From NCBI RefSeq assembly GCF_018596315.1, contig NZ_JAHEAG010000005.1, positions 1 to 64,000 on the forward strand: DNA of 64,000 nucleotides, given 5' to 3'. This DNA comes from Bradyrhizobium sp. SRL28 (GTDB taxonomy: Bacteria > Pseudomonadota > Alphaproteobacteria > Rhizobiales > Xanthobacteraceae). Position 1 is the first letter of the stretch, and each line of letters begins with the position of its first letter. Positions 23,457 through 32,295 of this stretch are shown in pieces. Position numbers and translations under genes: made by a program. The notes beneath the pieces are model-generated. The model was not told the DNA's origin. It made no database searches and saw only the letters and a program-made list of their open reading frames with translations.

Positions 23457-26400
23457 ATGGGGCGAAGGGCTGCCGCTGGAATTGGGTCGCCGGGCCGCGC
23501 ATTGGCGCGGGCGGTGAGGCGTTGCCTTCACAACCTCGGCCAGACCCTTGCCCTTGCTCTGCTATTTGCCAGTCTGACGTTTTCGCAAGCGTGCCGCGCC
23601 GACGATCCGGTCCGGGGCGAGGCGACCTTTACGGCCGCAGGTGGTTTTGCCCGGCTGGTGCTGAAGCTGGCGGAGGACGTCGAATCCGACGTTTCGACCG
23701 CGGGTTCGATCATCATCATCCACTTCAAGCGCCCGGTGGATATTCCCGTCGACAAATTGTCGGACGCCGTTCCCGATTATGTCGGCTCGGCGCGGCGCGA
23801 TCCCGACGGTACGGCGATCCGGCTGTCGCTGGCGCGGCGGGCCACCGTCAACACCATGACGGCGGGGGAGCGGATCTTCATCGACTTCCTGCCGGATAGC
23901 TGGACCGGTCCGCCGCCCTCGCTTCCTGCCGAAGTCATTCGCGAACTGGCGGGGCGGGCGCGGGCCGCCGAACGGGCGCTGCGCGCGCAGATGGCGGTCA
24001 ACGCTGCGAAGAAGCGGCCGCCGGTACGGGTCCGTGCCTCGGTGCAGCCGACCTTCGTCCGCTTCGTGTTCGAGATGCCCGACGGCGTCAACGTGTCGTC
24101 GGTGCTGAACGATCAGAAGCTGACGCTGCAGTTCAACAGCGTGCTCAATTTCGACCTGGCGGATGCGAAGGTGGCGGCGCCGCCGAACATCGCCTCGATC
24201 AACCAGCGGGCCGACGTCGACTCTTCCGCAGTCGACATCGTGCTGATCGGCGAGGTCGACGTGCATTCCTTCCGCGAGGAAAAGAACTATGTGATCGATG
24301 TCGCCTTCCAGCAGGCGGAAAAGCCCGCTTTGCCCGAGCCGCAAGCCGCGGCCAAGCCGGCCGTGCCGGCCAGACCGGGCCCTGCCTCGCGGGTTTCGCG
24401 CGACAAGGCCCTGAAGGAAACGCCGCCACCGCAACTGCCGGCGGAGATTCCGCCGGTTACTTCGGAGATGATTGCCGAACAGGCCAGGATCGAGATCAAG
24501 CCCGCCCAGGTGACCGAAGCACCGGCCGTGGCCGAGGCCGCAACGCCTGCCCTCGAAAAAGCGACGCCGGCCAAGGACAATGCGGCTCCCGCGGCCGAGA
24601 AGATGGCGGCTGCACCTGAAAAGACATCGCCGCCGGCGGATGCCGCGAAAGTGACGCAGCCTGCCGAACAGGTCCAGGCCGCCGCTGTGGAAGCGCCGAA
24701 GGCCGTGGCGCCCACGCAGGCTCCGCCTCGCACGGAGCCGTCGAAGGGGGCCGCGCCGGCGGCATCCAGTCCGCCGCCGGAAAGCAGCGCCAGGGACAAG
24801 ACCGCCACCGTCGAGGCGAGGCGTGACAGCGACGGCCTGCGCGTGAAGTTCTCCTTTGCCACGCCGACCCCGGCTGCGCTGTTCCGCCGCGCCGATACGG
24901 TGTGGCTGGTGTTCGACCACACCAAACCGATCGATGTCGAACCGATCCGCGCCAAGGGCGGCGCCATCATCGGCGATGTCAGCCGGCTGCCGCTGGAAAA
25001 GGGTCAGGCCATCCGCCTTCGCCTCAACCGGCCGCAGATCCCTTCGCTCGAAAGCGAAGGCCGCGCCAACGGCGCCGAGTGGACGCTGACCTTTGCCGAC
25101 CGCGGCCAGGCGTCGCCACTGCCACTGATGGTGCTGCGGAACATTGCCGATCCCGCGCTCGCCAATGTCACCGTGCCGCTGGCCAATCCCGGTGCGATGC
25201 ACCGGCTGGTCGATCCCGACGCCGGCGATACGCTGTTGGTCGTCACCGCGCCGCCGCCGACCCGCGGCCTCATCAAGCGGCAGGATTTCGTCGAGCTATC
25301 GCTGCTGGAATCCGTGCACGGCATAGTCGCGCATCCGAACTCCGACGATATCAACGCTGAGGTCGGCGCCGACAAGGTGATGCTTGGACGGCCCGGCGGA
25401 TTGACGCTGTCGTCCGCCGACGTCGCGGCCGAACGCGCCACCGCGGCGGTGAGGCCGCTGTTCGATGGCAACGATTGGCGCAAGAACCGGGAAGAGAAGT
25501 TTTTCGCCAAACTGGATGCGTTGAACAAGGCCGCGGCCGCCGCGGGGCCTGAGCAAAAGGCGCAGGCCCGCCTCGAGCTTGCCAATTTCTACATGTCGCG
25601 CGGGATGTATCAGGAGGCGAGGGGGATGACCAACCTCATCCTCTCCGAGACCGACCAGGGCAACGAAGATGCCACCGTGCTGATGGTGCATGCGGTCGCC
25701 AGCATCCTGATCGGCCATCCCGAGCGGGCGCTGAAGGATCTTGCAAGTCCTGCGATCGGCAACGGCTACGATTCCCAATTGTGGAAAGGATTTGCGTTCG
25801 CCCGTCAGGAAAAATGGGCGGACGCGCGTGAAAAGTTCAAGAATGCCGAATTCTCGATTGCCGCGCTGCCGCTGGAATTGCAGCGCATCGTCACCACGGA
25901 TGCGATGCGGGCCTCCCTCGAGGTAAAGGATTATGCCGGGGCTTCGCGGCGGCGCAGCGAACTCGAGGTGATCGGCATTCCCAACGAGATGAAGCCCGAG
26001 ATCGCGGTGCTGCGCGGGCGGCTGGCCGAAGCGCTGGGGCACGACAAGGACGCGCTCGACGCCTACAGGTACGCGGCGCAGTCGAGCGATCGCCAGGCGT
26101 CGGCCGAGGCGAGGCTGCTGGAAGCCCTGCTGCGGCACAGGCGCGGCGAACTCGGGCAGGCCGAGTTCATGGCCGAACTGGAGGCGTTGTCCGTGATCTG
26201 GCGCGGCGACGCGATCGAGTTGAGGACGTTGAACAAGCTGGCCGAGATCTACTCCAAGAACGGCCGCTATGCCGATTCGCTCACCGCCGCCAAGACCGCG
26301 ACGAAGCTGCAGCCCAATTCCGAATTGTCGCGACAGGGCCAGGATGCGGCGTCCGCCTTGTTCGCGGAGATCTATCTCGGCTCGAAGGGCGACGACATGA

Positions 26401-27257
26401 AGCCCGTCGACGCGCTCGCCATGTTCTACGAGTTTCGCGAATTGACGCCGATCGGCCGGCGCGGCGACGAGATGATCCGGCGCCTCGCTGACCGGCTGGC
26501 TACCGTCGACCTGCTCGACCAGGCCGCCGAACTGCTGCAGTACCAGGTCGACAAGCGGCTGGAGGGAGCCGCGCGCGCGCAGGTGGCGGCGCGCCTTGCC
26601 ATGGTCTACCTCACCAACCGCAAGCCGGACCGGGCGATCGCGGCGCTGCGCTTGACCCGGATCGCCGATCTCTCCGGCGAACTGCGGCAGCAGCGGCTGC
26701 TCCTTGAGGCACGGGCCCAGAGCGACATCGGTCGCCATGACCTCGCGCTTGATATCATCTCCAACATCACCGGCCGCGAAGCGATCCGGTTGCGCTCCGA
26801 CATCTATTGGGCGTCGCGGCAGTGGCGGGAGGCTTCCGAACAGATCGAATTGTACTACGCCGACCGCTGGCGGGATTTCAAACCGCTGAACGCCGCCGAG
26901 AAGAGTGACGTGATCCGCGCCGTGGTCGGCTATGCGCTGGCCGGGGACGCGATCGGCCTGGCCCGTTTCCGCGAGAAATATGCGCCGCTGATGACCGGCG
27001 AGGCCGACCGGTCCGCTTTCGAGACCGCGAGCAAGCCGGCCGCCTCCAACAGCACCGAATTCGCCCTGATCGCCAAGATGGCCGCCAGCGTCGACACGCT
27101 CGACGGCTTCATCCGCGAAATGAAGATCCGCTTCCCGGATGCGACCGCCCGCGCGCCGCTGTCGCCGGAAATGTCCGGGGCCGAGCCGGTCCATACCGGT
27201 GCCTTGCCCGCGATTTCAGGCATCCGGCGGATCGATTTGAAGAAGCCGGCGAAGTAG
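23457..27257 (+). CDS. Large periplasmic protein with AMIN-like and TPR repeats
   Basis: A 1266-residue exported protein of unknown function. An N-terminal signal (LGQTLALALLFASLTFSQAC) is followed by two beta-rich, AMIN-like segments (FARLVLKLAEDVESDVSTAG; PTFVRFVFEMPDGVNVSSVL), a 150-residue Ala/Pro/Lys-rich linker, a third such segment (GLRVKFSFATPTPAALFRRA), and a C-terminal half made of helical TPR-like repeats (for example RLELANFYMSRGMYQEARGM). AMIN domains often target envelope structures. It follows the fliL operon, is preceded by a CtrA-type box, and may be a motility or envelope scaffold. TTG at 23436 is an alternative start. Confidence 0.85.
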   Translation: MGRRAAAGIGSPGRALARAVRRCLHNLGQTLALALLFASLTFSQACRADDPVRGEATFTAAGGFARLVLKLAEDVESDVSTAGSIIIIHFKRPVDIPVDKLSDAVPDYVGSARRDPDGTAIRLSLARRATVNTMTAGERIFIDFLPDSWTGPPPSLPAEVIRELAGRARAAERALRAQMAVNAAKKRPPVRVRASVQPTFVRFVFEMPDGVNVSSVLNDQKLTLQFNSVLNFDLADAKVAAPPNIASINQRADVDSSAVDIVLIGEVDVHSFREEKNYVIDVAFQQAEKPALPEPQAAAKPAVPARPGPASRVSRDKALKETPPPQLPAEIPPVTSEMIAEQARIEIKPAQVTEAPAVAEAATPALEKATPAKDNAAPAAEKMAAAPEKTSPPADAAKVTQPAEQVQAAAVEAPKAVAPTQAPPRTEPSKGAAPAASSPPPESSARDKTATVEARRDSDGLRVKFSFATPTPAALFRRADTVWLVFDHTKPIDVEPIRAKGGAIIGDVSRLPLEKGQAIRLRLNRPQIPSLESEGRANGAEWTLTFADRGQASPLPLMVLRNIADPALANVTVPLANPGAMHRLVDPDAGDTLLVVTAPPPTRGLIKRQDFVELSLLESVHGIVAHPNSDDINAEVGADKVMLGRPGGLTLSSADVAAERATAAVRPLFDGNDWRKNREEKFFAKLDALNKAAAAAGPEQKAQARLELANFYMSRGMYQEARGMTNLILSETDQGNEDATVLMVHAVASILIGHPERALKDLASPAIGNGYDSQLWKGFAFARQEKWADAREKFKNAEFSIAALPLELQRIVTTDAMRASLEVKDYAGASRRRSELEVIGIPNEMKPEIAVLRGRLAEALGHDKDALDAYRYAAQSSDRQASAEARLLEALLRHRRGELGQAEFMAELEALSVIWRGDAIELRTLNKLAEIYSKNGRYADSLTAAKTATKLQPNSELSRQGQDAASALFAEIYLGSKGDDMKPVDALAMFYEFRELTPIGRRGDEMIRRLADRLATVDLLDQAAELLQYQVDKRLEGAARAQVAARLAMVYLTNRKPDRAIAALRLTRIADLSGELRQQRLLLEARAQSDIGRHDLALDIISNITGREAIRLRSDIYWASRQWREASEQIELYYADRWRDFKPLNAAEKSDVIRAVVGYALAGDAIGLARFREKYAPLMTGEADRSAFETASKPAASNSTEFALIAKMAASVDTLDGFIREMKIRFPDATARAPLSPEMSGAEPVHTGALPAISGIRRIDLKKPAK

Positions 27258-27375
27258 CGGATTTGGCCGCAGGTTCGGCCAATTTTTGACCAGTTGACGC
27301 ATTACGCAGGACGTCAGCGTCGCCTTGGCGCTGCCTGTTACCGTCTCTAGCTAGCCGTCCAAAACTGGCCGTCCG

Positions 27376-27759
27376 ATGCCGCTGACCCGCGACCGAATTA
27401 TTGGACACGACAACGAACGCCTGGCGTTCAGGTTCACCATGCTGAACGCCGCCGATACGGTCGAGTGTCAGATCAGCGATGCCGCGATGGACGAACTGGC
27501 CGGCACCAAAGGAACGGAAAGCATGGCCAGGCAGGCGCAATTCCTGGCGTTGCGGGATGCCGTCGAAGGCATTGCATCGGATATGTTCGACCGGGTGCCT
27601 GTCGTCAAAGGCCGCGTCATCAGGATATTCACCAAGCACGTTCAGAAGTCACCGTCATCGCTGGCCGACCCGAGCGCGACCGGCTCGGAGCCGGATACGG
27701 ACAACACTGTTTCGCTGCGGGTGATTGCCGAAACGAGGTCGGCAAGCGCGGCGCAATAA
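27376..27759 (+). CDS. DUF1488-type protein
   Basis: A 127-residue soluble protein. The pattern of DUF1488 is seen in LAFRFTMLNAADTVECQISD, AAMDELAG, and RDAVEGIASDMFDRVPVVKG. The family is common in Bradyrhizobium and has no known function. The C-terminal 30 residues are low-complexity. It stands alone, convergent with the gene at 27816. Confidence 0.75.
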   Translation: MPLTRDRIIGHDNERLAFRFTMLNAADTVECQISDAAMDELAGTKGTESMARQAQFLALRDAVEGIASDMFDRVPVVKGRVIRIFTKHVQKSPSSLADPSATGSEPDTDNTVSLRVIAETRSASAAQ

Positions 27760-27815
27760 CGCGCCGCGCTGCGATCGCCTCGAGAGCGGCCGCAAAACAG
27801 CGGCCACGTGTCCAG

Positions 27816-28667
27816 TCACGGTCCCGGCGTCACCCAGGCGGTTACAATCATTCCTTTCGCGTCCAGCGCAATCCGCCAATGCGAAGCGCCGTTTTCGTGC
27901 CTGACGGTGTAGACATCTTCGCCTTGGGGGGCCACACCGAGAAATCTGATGGACTCGACGGCGCGCAGTTCAGCAAGGCCAGGTTGCAGGTTTGGCAATT
28001 GCTGGCGGGTAGCTTCGGCGAGCGCCGCACTCATTTCGTCGTAATTGGGCTGGCCGCTGATGAGGCCGTCAATCAGGCGACGAAGGGCCGTCTCGGTCCC
28101 CGGGCTGGCGGACTGGCTTTTCACCTTCTCTTCCGTCCGGCTTGCAATCTGCTGCGCCGTTGCCGCGTCGATGCGTTGCATCGGATGACTCCCGCCACCC
28201 TGATGCAGGATCACGGATGTCGGCAGCCCGCGCTCGTCCCGGACGAAAGTGATCTGTGCGTCGACGACGTCAGTGAAGAATTCGGTTGGGCTCTGCGCAT
28301 AAAATGCGACGTGCCGTTGCCCGGTCAGATGGGTGAGCAAATGATCCGCCTCGCGCGTCACGGTAAAGACGGCGTTGTCGCCGAGCTGGTAGAAACCGGC
28401 ATAGTCGTCGAGAATTGCCGTATCTACGGCGACCTTCTGCCGCGCAGCTTGGTCAGGTGGGCTGTTGCCGGCCGGCGGCGATGCTGCGGGGGAGCTGGTC
28501 TGACCGTTGCTGGACTGAATTCTTGCAGCCAGCGCGTTCCAGTCCCGACAGCCCAGAATTTTGGCAATCAGCTCCAGGGACTCGCTGTGGGTGAGGGAAA
28601 CGGACTTGGCGTTCAGCGCTTCACGTAGTGTTTGCGCCATAGCTTTTGCGTCGCGGAAATCGCGCAT
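27816..28667 (-). CDS. Glyoxalase-superfamily-like N-terminus with DUF3471-like domain
   Basis: A 283-residue protein in two parts. Residues 1-50 (MRDFRDAKAMAQTLREALNA; SHSESLELIAKILGCRDWNA) match the short helical module that annotation pipelines label glyoxalase superfamily or Clp-like. A Pro/Ser linker follows. Residues about 85-165 (AILDDYAGFYQLGDNAVFTV; TREADHLLTHLTGQRHVAFY) fit the lipocalin-like DUF3471 domain often attached to beta-lactamase-like enzymes. The C-terminal 80 residues resemble another small beta-rich module. The catalytic activity is unknown. Confidence 0.75.
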   Translation of the reverse strand: MRDFRDAKAMAQTLREALNAKSVSLTHSESLELIAKILGCRDWNALAARIQSSNGQTSSPAASPPAGNSPPDQAARQKVAVDTAILDDYAGFYQLGDNAVFTVTREADHLLTHLTGQRHVAFYAQSPTEFFTDVVDAQITFVRDERGLPTSVILHQGGGSHPMQRIDAATAQQIASRTEEKVKSQSASPGTETALRRLIDGLISGQPNYDEMSAALAEATRQQLPNLQPGLAELRAVESIRFLGVAPQGEDVYTVRHENGASHWRIALDAKGMIVTAWVTPGP

Positions 28668-28975
28668 GGACGATCCTCTGCATCGACGAACGGAGATACG
28701 TCAGGGGCTTGCGTTGCTGACCCGTTCGCTCGGGGCATGAGGAAAGCCTCAAAGCTCGGCTTGATACATTCGCCATACCCCGGGAGGGGCGCAAGCAGCG
28801 GGTCGTATCCACCCGTCGACTATGTGTGCTTGCGATCCCGGATTTGTCAATCGTGACGGCGGACGGAATGGGGCCATCGAGCGCGACGAGATGGCGCGTC
28901 GTTCCGTCACCCTCGACAGATGCGTGTCAAAGCGGCAACCTGCGGGAAAACAACCTGCCGGAGGACACCGTCACG

Positions 28976-29212
28976 ATGAGCAAGCCCGCCAAAACCGAAG
29001 CCGAACTCATCGAGATGGCACGGGCCGAATTGAAGGTTCACGCCAATTGCCCCGACGGCATCGTCATCTCGGTGATCCCTGATGGCGATAGCTGGGAATT
29101 CCGCGCCGAAGCCGACGACGCCACGATCGCCAAACCGGGCTATCCCGAATGCGTCGCCATGCTGGTCCAGATCGGTGACCATCTCTGCAAGCAGTATAAT
29201 TTCAAGGAGTGA
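28976..29212 (+). CDS. Conserved hypothetical protein
   Basis: A 78-residue soluble protein (MSKPAKTEAELIEMARAELK; GIVISVIPDGDSWEFRAEAD; AMLVQIGDHLCKQYNFKE). The alternation of helix and strand suggests a small alpha/beta fold. GGAGGAC lies just upstream of the ATG at 28976, which decides the start against a longer in-frame reading to 28826. No function known; the upstream 300 bases show nothing else. Confidence 0.75.
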   Translation: MSKPAKTEAELIEMARAELKVHANCPDGIVISVIPDGDSWEFRAEADDATIAKPGYPECVAMLVQIGDHLCKQYNFKE

Positions 29213-29259
29213 GGGGGCAGTTGCGAGCGCCTGGCCCGGCTTGATCGCCCTGGACGTCT

Positions 29260-30654
29260 TCACACCGTGAAGATCCGCCCCGGGTTCAAGATGTTCTTCG
29301 GGTCCAGCGCGCGCTTCAGCGCGCGCATGGTTTCGATTTCCTCTTCGGTGCGACTCATTTTCAGGTAAGGCCGCCTCGAGATGCCGATACCGTGTTCGGC
29401 CGAGATCGAGCCGCCGAATTCGCCCGTGAGGTCGTAGACCAGCTTCTCGAACTCATCGTGCTTCTCGGGCGTATGTTCATGATACACGCTGGGATGCAAA
29501 TTGCCGTCGCCGACGTGTCCCATCACGATGGTGAAGGCTTGCGGATCGATCGCTTTGACGCGTGCATCAAGCGTATCGGCATATTCCTCCATCCTGTCGA
29601 TGGCCACACTGACATCGAACCCCATCCGTGCCGTGAATGGAAAGCTGCGACCGAGTTCGACGCTGGAATCGCGGATGCGCCACATCGCAGCCACGGACGC
29701 GTTCGAGGTAGAAAGCGTGGCGTCGAGTATCACGTCATCGCCCATCGCCGCCTCCAGCATTTTCTCGAGGCCGTCCCGAATGCGTTCAGCGTCGCTTCCG
29801 GAGGCCTCCAGCAGCACATAGAACGGATGATGGGTCGGCAGCGGGCCCACCACGCCCTTCACACGTTCGACGGTCTGGCGGTAGTAGGCGTTCCACATCG
29901 CTTCGAACGCGGTCAGCTCGCCGCCGAGCGATTTTCGCGCCAGCTTGAGCAAGGTCATGACCTGCCCGAACGAAGGGAGCGCGCACAGCGCCACCTGGCG
30001 TTCCGCCGGCGCCGGAAACACGCGGAGTGCGGCGCGCGTCACCACGCCCAGAATACCTTCGGTGCCGATATACAGCTGCTTCAGGTCGATGCCGGTGTTG
30101 TTCTTGATATATTTGCGCAGGCCCTTGAGCACGGTGCCGTCGGCCGTGACGACTTCGAGGCCGAGGATCAGGTCGCGCGTCATGCCGTAACGGATGACGC
30201 GGTTGCCGCCGGCATTGGTCGAGATATTGCCACCGATGGTGCAGCTGCCGCGTGCGCCGAGGTCGAGCGGAAACATCAGGCCGTCCTGCTCGACCCGCTC
30301 CTGGAGCTTTTGCAGTGGTGTGCCGGCCTGCGCGATCGCGACGCCGGCGGAGGTATCGACCTCTTCAACGCTGTTCATGCGCTCCATCGACAGCACGATT
30401 TCGTTCGCATTCGGCAACGCGCCGCGCACCAGCCCGGTCATGCCGCCCTGCGTCGTAACGGGGACACCTTCGCGATGACAGAGCCGCAGCAACGCGGAGA
30501 CATCCTCCGTCGTTCTCGGCCGGACGACCGCGCGCGGTTTCGGCACCGGATTGCCGGCGAGATCGTGATGATAGCGCGCGTCGATATCGCCGCCTGATAG
30601 CACCGCGCCCTTGTCAAGCGCGTTGCGCAGTTCGTTAATGAAGTTCTCGGACAT
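29260..30654 (-). CDS. FAD-linked oxidase (glycolate oxidase GlcD / D-lactate dehydrogenase type)
   Basis: A 464-residue flavoprotein that oxidises a 2-hydroxy acid, probably in the cytoplasm or at the inner membrane. The FAD_binding_4 domain shows PRAVVRPRTTEDVSALLRLC, GTPLQKLQERVEQDGLMFPL, CTIGGNISTNAGGNRVIRYG and GTEGILGVVTRAALRVFPAP. The C-terminal FAD-oxidase domain shows VMGHVGDGNLHPSVYHEHT and GSISAEHGIGISRRPYLKMS. These suit GlcD, D-lactate dehydrogenase or D-2-hydroxyglutarate dehydrogenase; they cannot be told apart here. No glcE or glcF partner is adjacent. Confidence 0.9.
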   Translation of the reverse strand: MSENFINELRNALDKGAVLSGGDIDARYHHDLAGNPVPKPRAVVRPRTTEDVSALLRLCHREGVPVTTQGGMTGLVRGALPNANEIVLSMERMNSVEEVDTSAGVAIAQAGTPLQKLQERVEQDGLMFPLDLGARGSCTIGGNISTNAGGNRVIRYGMTRDLILGLEVVTADGTVLKGLRKYIKNNTGIDLKQLYIGTEGILGVVTRAALRVFPAPAERQVALCALPSFGQVMTLLKLARKSLGGELTAFEAMWNAYYRQTVERVKGVVGPLPTHHPFYVLLEASGSDAERIRDGLEKMLEAAMGDDVILDATLSTSNASVAAMWRIRDSSVELGRSFPFTARMGFDVSVAIDRMEEYADTLDARVKAIDPQAFTIVMGHVGDGNLHPSVYHEHTPEKHDEFEKLVYDLTGEFGGSISAEHGIGISRRPYLKMSRTEEEIETMRALKRALDPKNILNPGRIFTV

Positions 30655-30805
30655 GCCCCTGCCTCTTCTTTATGGGAAGTTTGGCCGAAGCTTTACATGC
30701 GGCATGGCCAGGAAGAAACCCGGTCCGGACGCAATCGCGGCGTTTTCCGAACTGGAAAGACGCGCTCTGAAGCCGCCATCCCTGGGCCGGTGCTGTGACC
30801 GGCGA

Positions 30806-31066
30806 TCAGTGCGGCTGTCGGCGGGAGATCCTGTCCGTGGTCTTCTTGATGCGCGACTTCGGCATCGGCGGGGTGGTGGTGGGGCTGATGGTGGGGCTGT
30901 CCTGCCGCTCCGGCTCGACCGACGTGATCTGGTTGCAGGCGTCGCACTTGTAAACGTAGACGAGGGGGCGCAGTCCGATCCGGGGCAGCTTTCCGATCCG
31001 GGCCGTGCTTACGCCGCAGATCTCGCAGCGCGGCGGCAGACCGGTATCTGAAGGATGGACGGGCAT
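30806..31066 (-). CDS. Small protein with two CxxC pairs (zinc-ribbon-like)
   Basis: An 86-residue protein with PRCEICGVSTARIGKLPRIG and YVYKCDACNQITSVEPERQ: two CxxC pairs about 27 residues apart, a pattern that can hold one zinc ion. The Pro/Arg/Thr-rich C-terminus is low-complexity. The start at 31066 was chosen because the conserved-looking region begins there, although no strong ribosome-binding site is seen; 31135 is possible. Function unknown. Confidence 0.65.
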   Translation of the reverse strand: MPVHPSDTGLPPRCEICGVSTARIGKLPRIGLRPLVYVYKCDACNQITSVEPERQDSPTISPTTTPPMPKSRIKKTTDRISRRQPH

Positions 31067-31340
31067 ATCAACTATCGCTGAAACAACAAAACGACTCAAA
31101 CGACTCAATCCAACAATGGTGGCTGCCGATTGCATCCTAATCGTGGACAGAAAGTCCGTAAGACTACGAGGTCGTGCCGCTCATTCGCCGCAAGCATCCA
31201 TTTTTTGCCACCAAATCGACCCTGCCCGGGCATCCAAGCAACATACTGCACGGTGCAAACTCACAACGCCAACGCGTGACCACACGGAAATTCCACCGGA
31301 TCGAATCCCGGCCGAATTCCAATTTGTAAGGCGTACAGAA

Positions 31341-31568
31341 ATGTCTTCCACCAACGGTCACGACACATCGATGCAAGCGATGCTGGCCCTCGTGGAGGCT
31401 GCGGCGTCCCGTCCATCGCCCGCCGACAGATTCAATATTGACCGGGAAGGGCCGGCGAAGCGCGCCGTAAAACTTCGGGCGTTGCAGCAACAATTCCAGA
31501 AACTGAATGAGTATTGCGACGAGGCGGCCGCTGAAATTCGCGCTTCGCTGGAGCGGGCGCCGCGCTAG
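31341..31568 (+). CDS. Small hypothetical protein
   Basis: A 75-residue helical protein (MSSTNGHDTSMQAMLALVEA; KRAVKLRALQQQFQKLNEYC; DEAAAEIRASLERAPR). The C-terminal half has heptad-like spacing and may form a coiled coil. No family recognised. It starts at the ATG at 31341, and a strong hairpin follows its stop by about 125 bases. Confidence 0.55.
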   Translation: MSSTNGHDTSMQAMLALVEAAASRPSPADRFNIDREGPAKRAVKLRALQQQFQKLNEYCDEAAAEIRASLERAPR

Positions 31569-31693
31569 CGCCTGACTTTCCTGGGAATGTTCGAGCGGGC
31601 GTTTGCGGAGTATCAAGGCAAGCCCGGCCGGATTGCCTTGATGTGCATTTAACGCCGGGCGGCTCCCTGTTCCGGATGGGCAGCTCCGATGAC

Positions 31694-31760
31694 AAAGCCC
31701 GGACTCCCGAAGCAAATGACATTTCGAGGAAACGTCATTTGCTTTGGGAGTCCGGGCCTT
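31694..31760. terminator. Long bidirectional hairpin
   Basis: Arms of about 25 bases (AGCCCGGACTCCC..AGCAAATGAC with GTCATTTGCT..GGGAGTCCGGGC) with a 13-base loop and one small internal mismatch. It lies between the convergent genes ending at 31568 and 31812, so it can terminate both. Confidence 0.7.
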
Positions 31761-31811
31761 GCTATTCTCTGATCGAAGCGATCACGAGGTTGACGTCGCT
31801 TCGGTAGCGCC

Positions 31812-32135
31812 TCACTTCTTGTCGATCTTCGTGACGGCGTCAGCCTTGTCGATCTTCGTGATGGTCTTGGTCCCCGCCGTTTCGCTCACGGCGAAGGTGA
31901 CCCTGTCGCCCGCGTGCAGGGCGTTCAGCCGCGCGCCATCCTGAATCTTGAATTCTTCAGTCGCCGCGCCTGTGTTCGCGCCCGTGGTCCCATCAGGCAT
32001 ATCCTTGATCGTGATAGTGCCGCTGATCCGGTCTATTCTCGTCACCATTCCGGTCCGCGCCTGCTGGGCAAGAACCGACGTACTGGCGATGCTGAGGGCC
32101 GCGGTGGCGGCCATAATCATCCCTGCGATTTTCAT
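31812..32135 (-). CDS. CusF-like periplasmic protein lacking usual copper ligands
   Basis: A 107-residue secreted protein: signal MKIAGMIMAATAALSIASTS, then a small beta-barrel pattern GMVTRIDRISGTITIKDMP, EEFKIQDGARLNALHAGDRV and TFAVSETAGTKTITKIDKAD, the outline of the CusF/copper-binding family (PF11604 type). The Trp/His/Met ligands that bind copper in CusF are not present in the expected positions, so metal binding is doubtful. The start at 32135 gives a proper signal peptide. The C-terminus has a short repeat, TKIDKADAVTKIDKK. Confidence 0.7.
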   Translation of the reverse strand: MKIAGMIMAATAALSIASTSVLAQQARTGMVTRIDRISGTITIKDMPDGTTGANTGAATEEFKIQDGARLNALHAGDRVTFAVSETAGTKTITKIDKADAVTKIDKK

Positions 32136-32295
32136 GGAATACTCCCGGCTGTGGGACGTCTGCGATAAGCCGGGATTGCGGCATTTGTTCCGTGCCGGAG
32201 CCGGATTGCGGCTTTTTCTTCCGTACGAATCCGGGCAATTCCGCAAACTGCAAAAGTGAAGGCGGAATTCTGATTCGAACAGAACAGATGAAGTC

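Noticed and set aside
23562..25202. 546-codon leftward open frame
   Set aside because: Antisense to the TPR protein gene, with no recognisable domain and Arg/Gly-rich composition.
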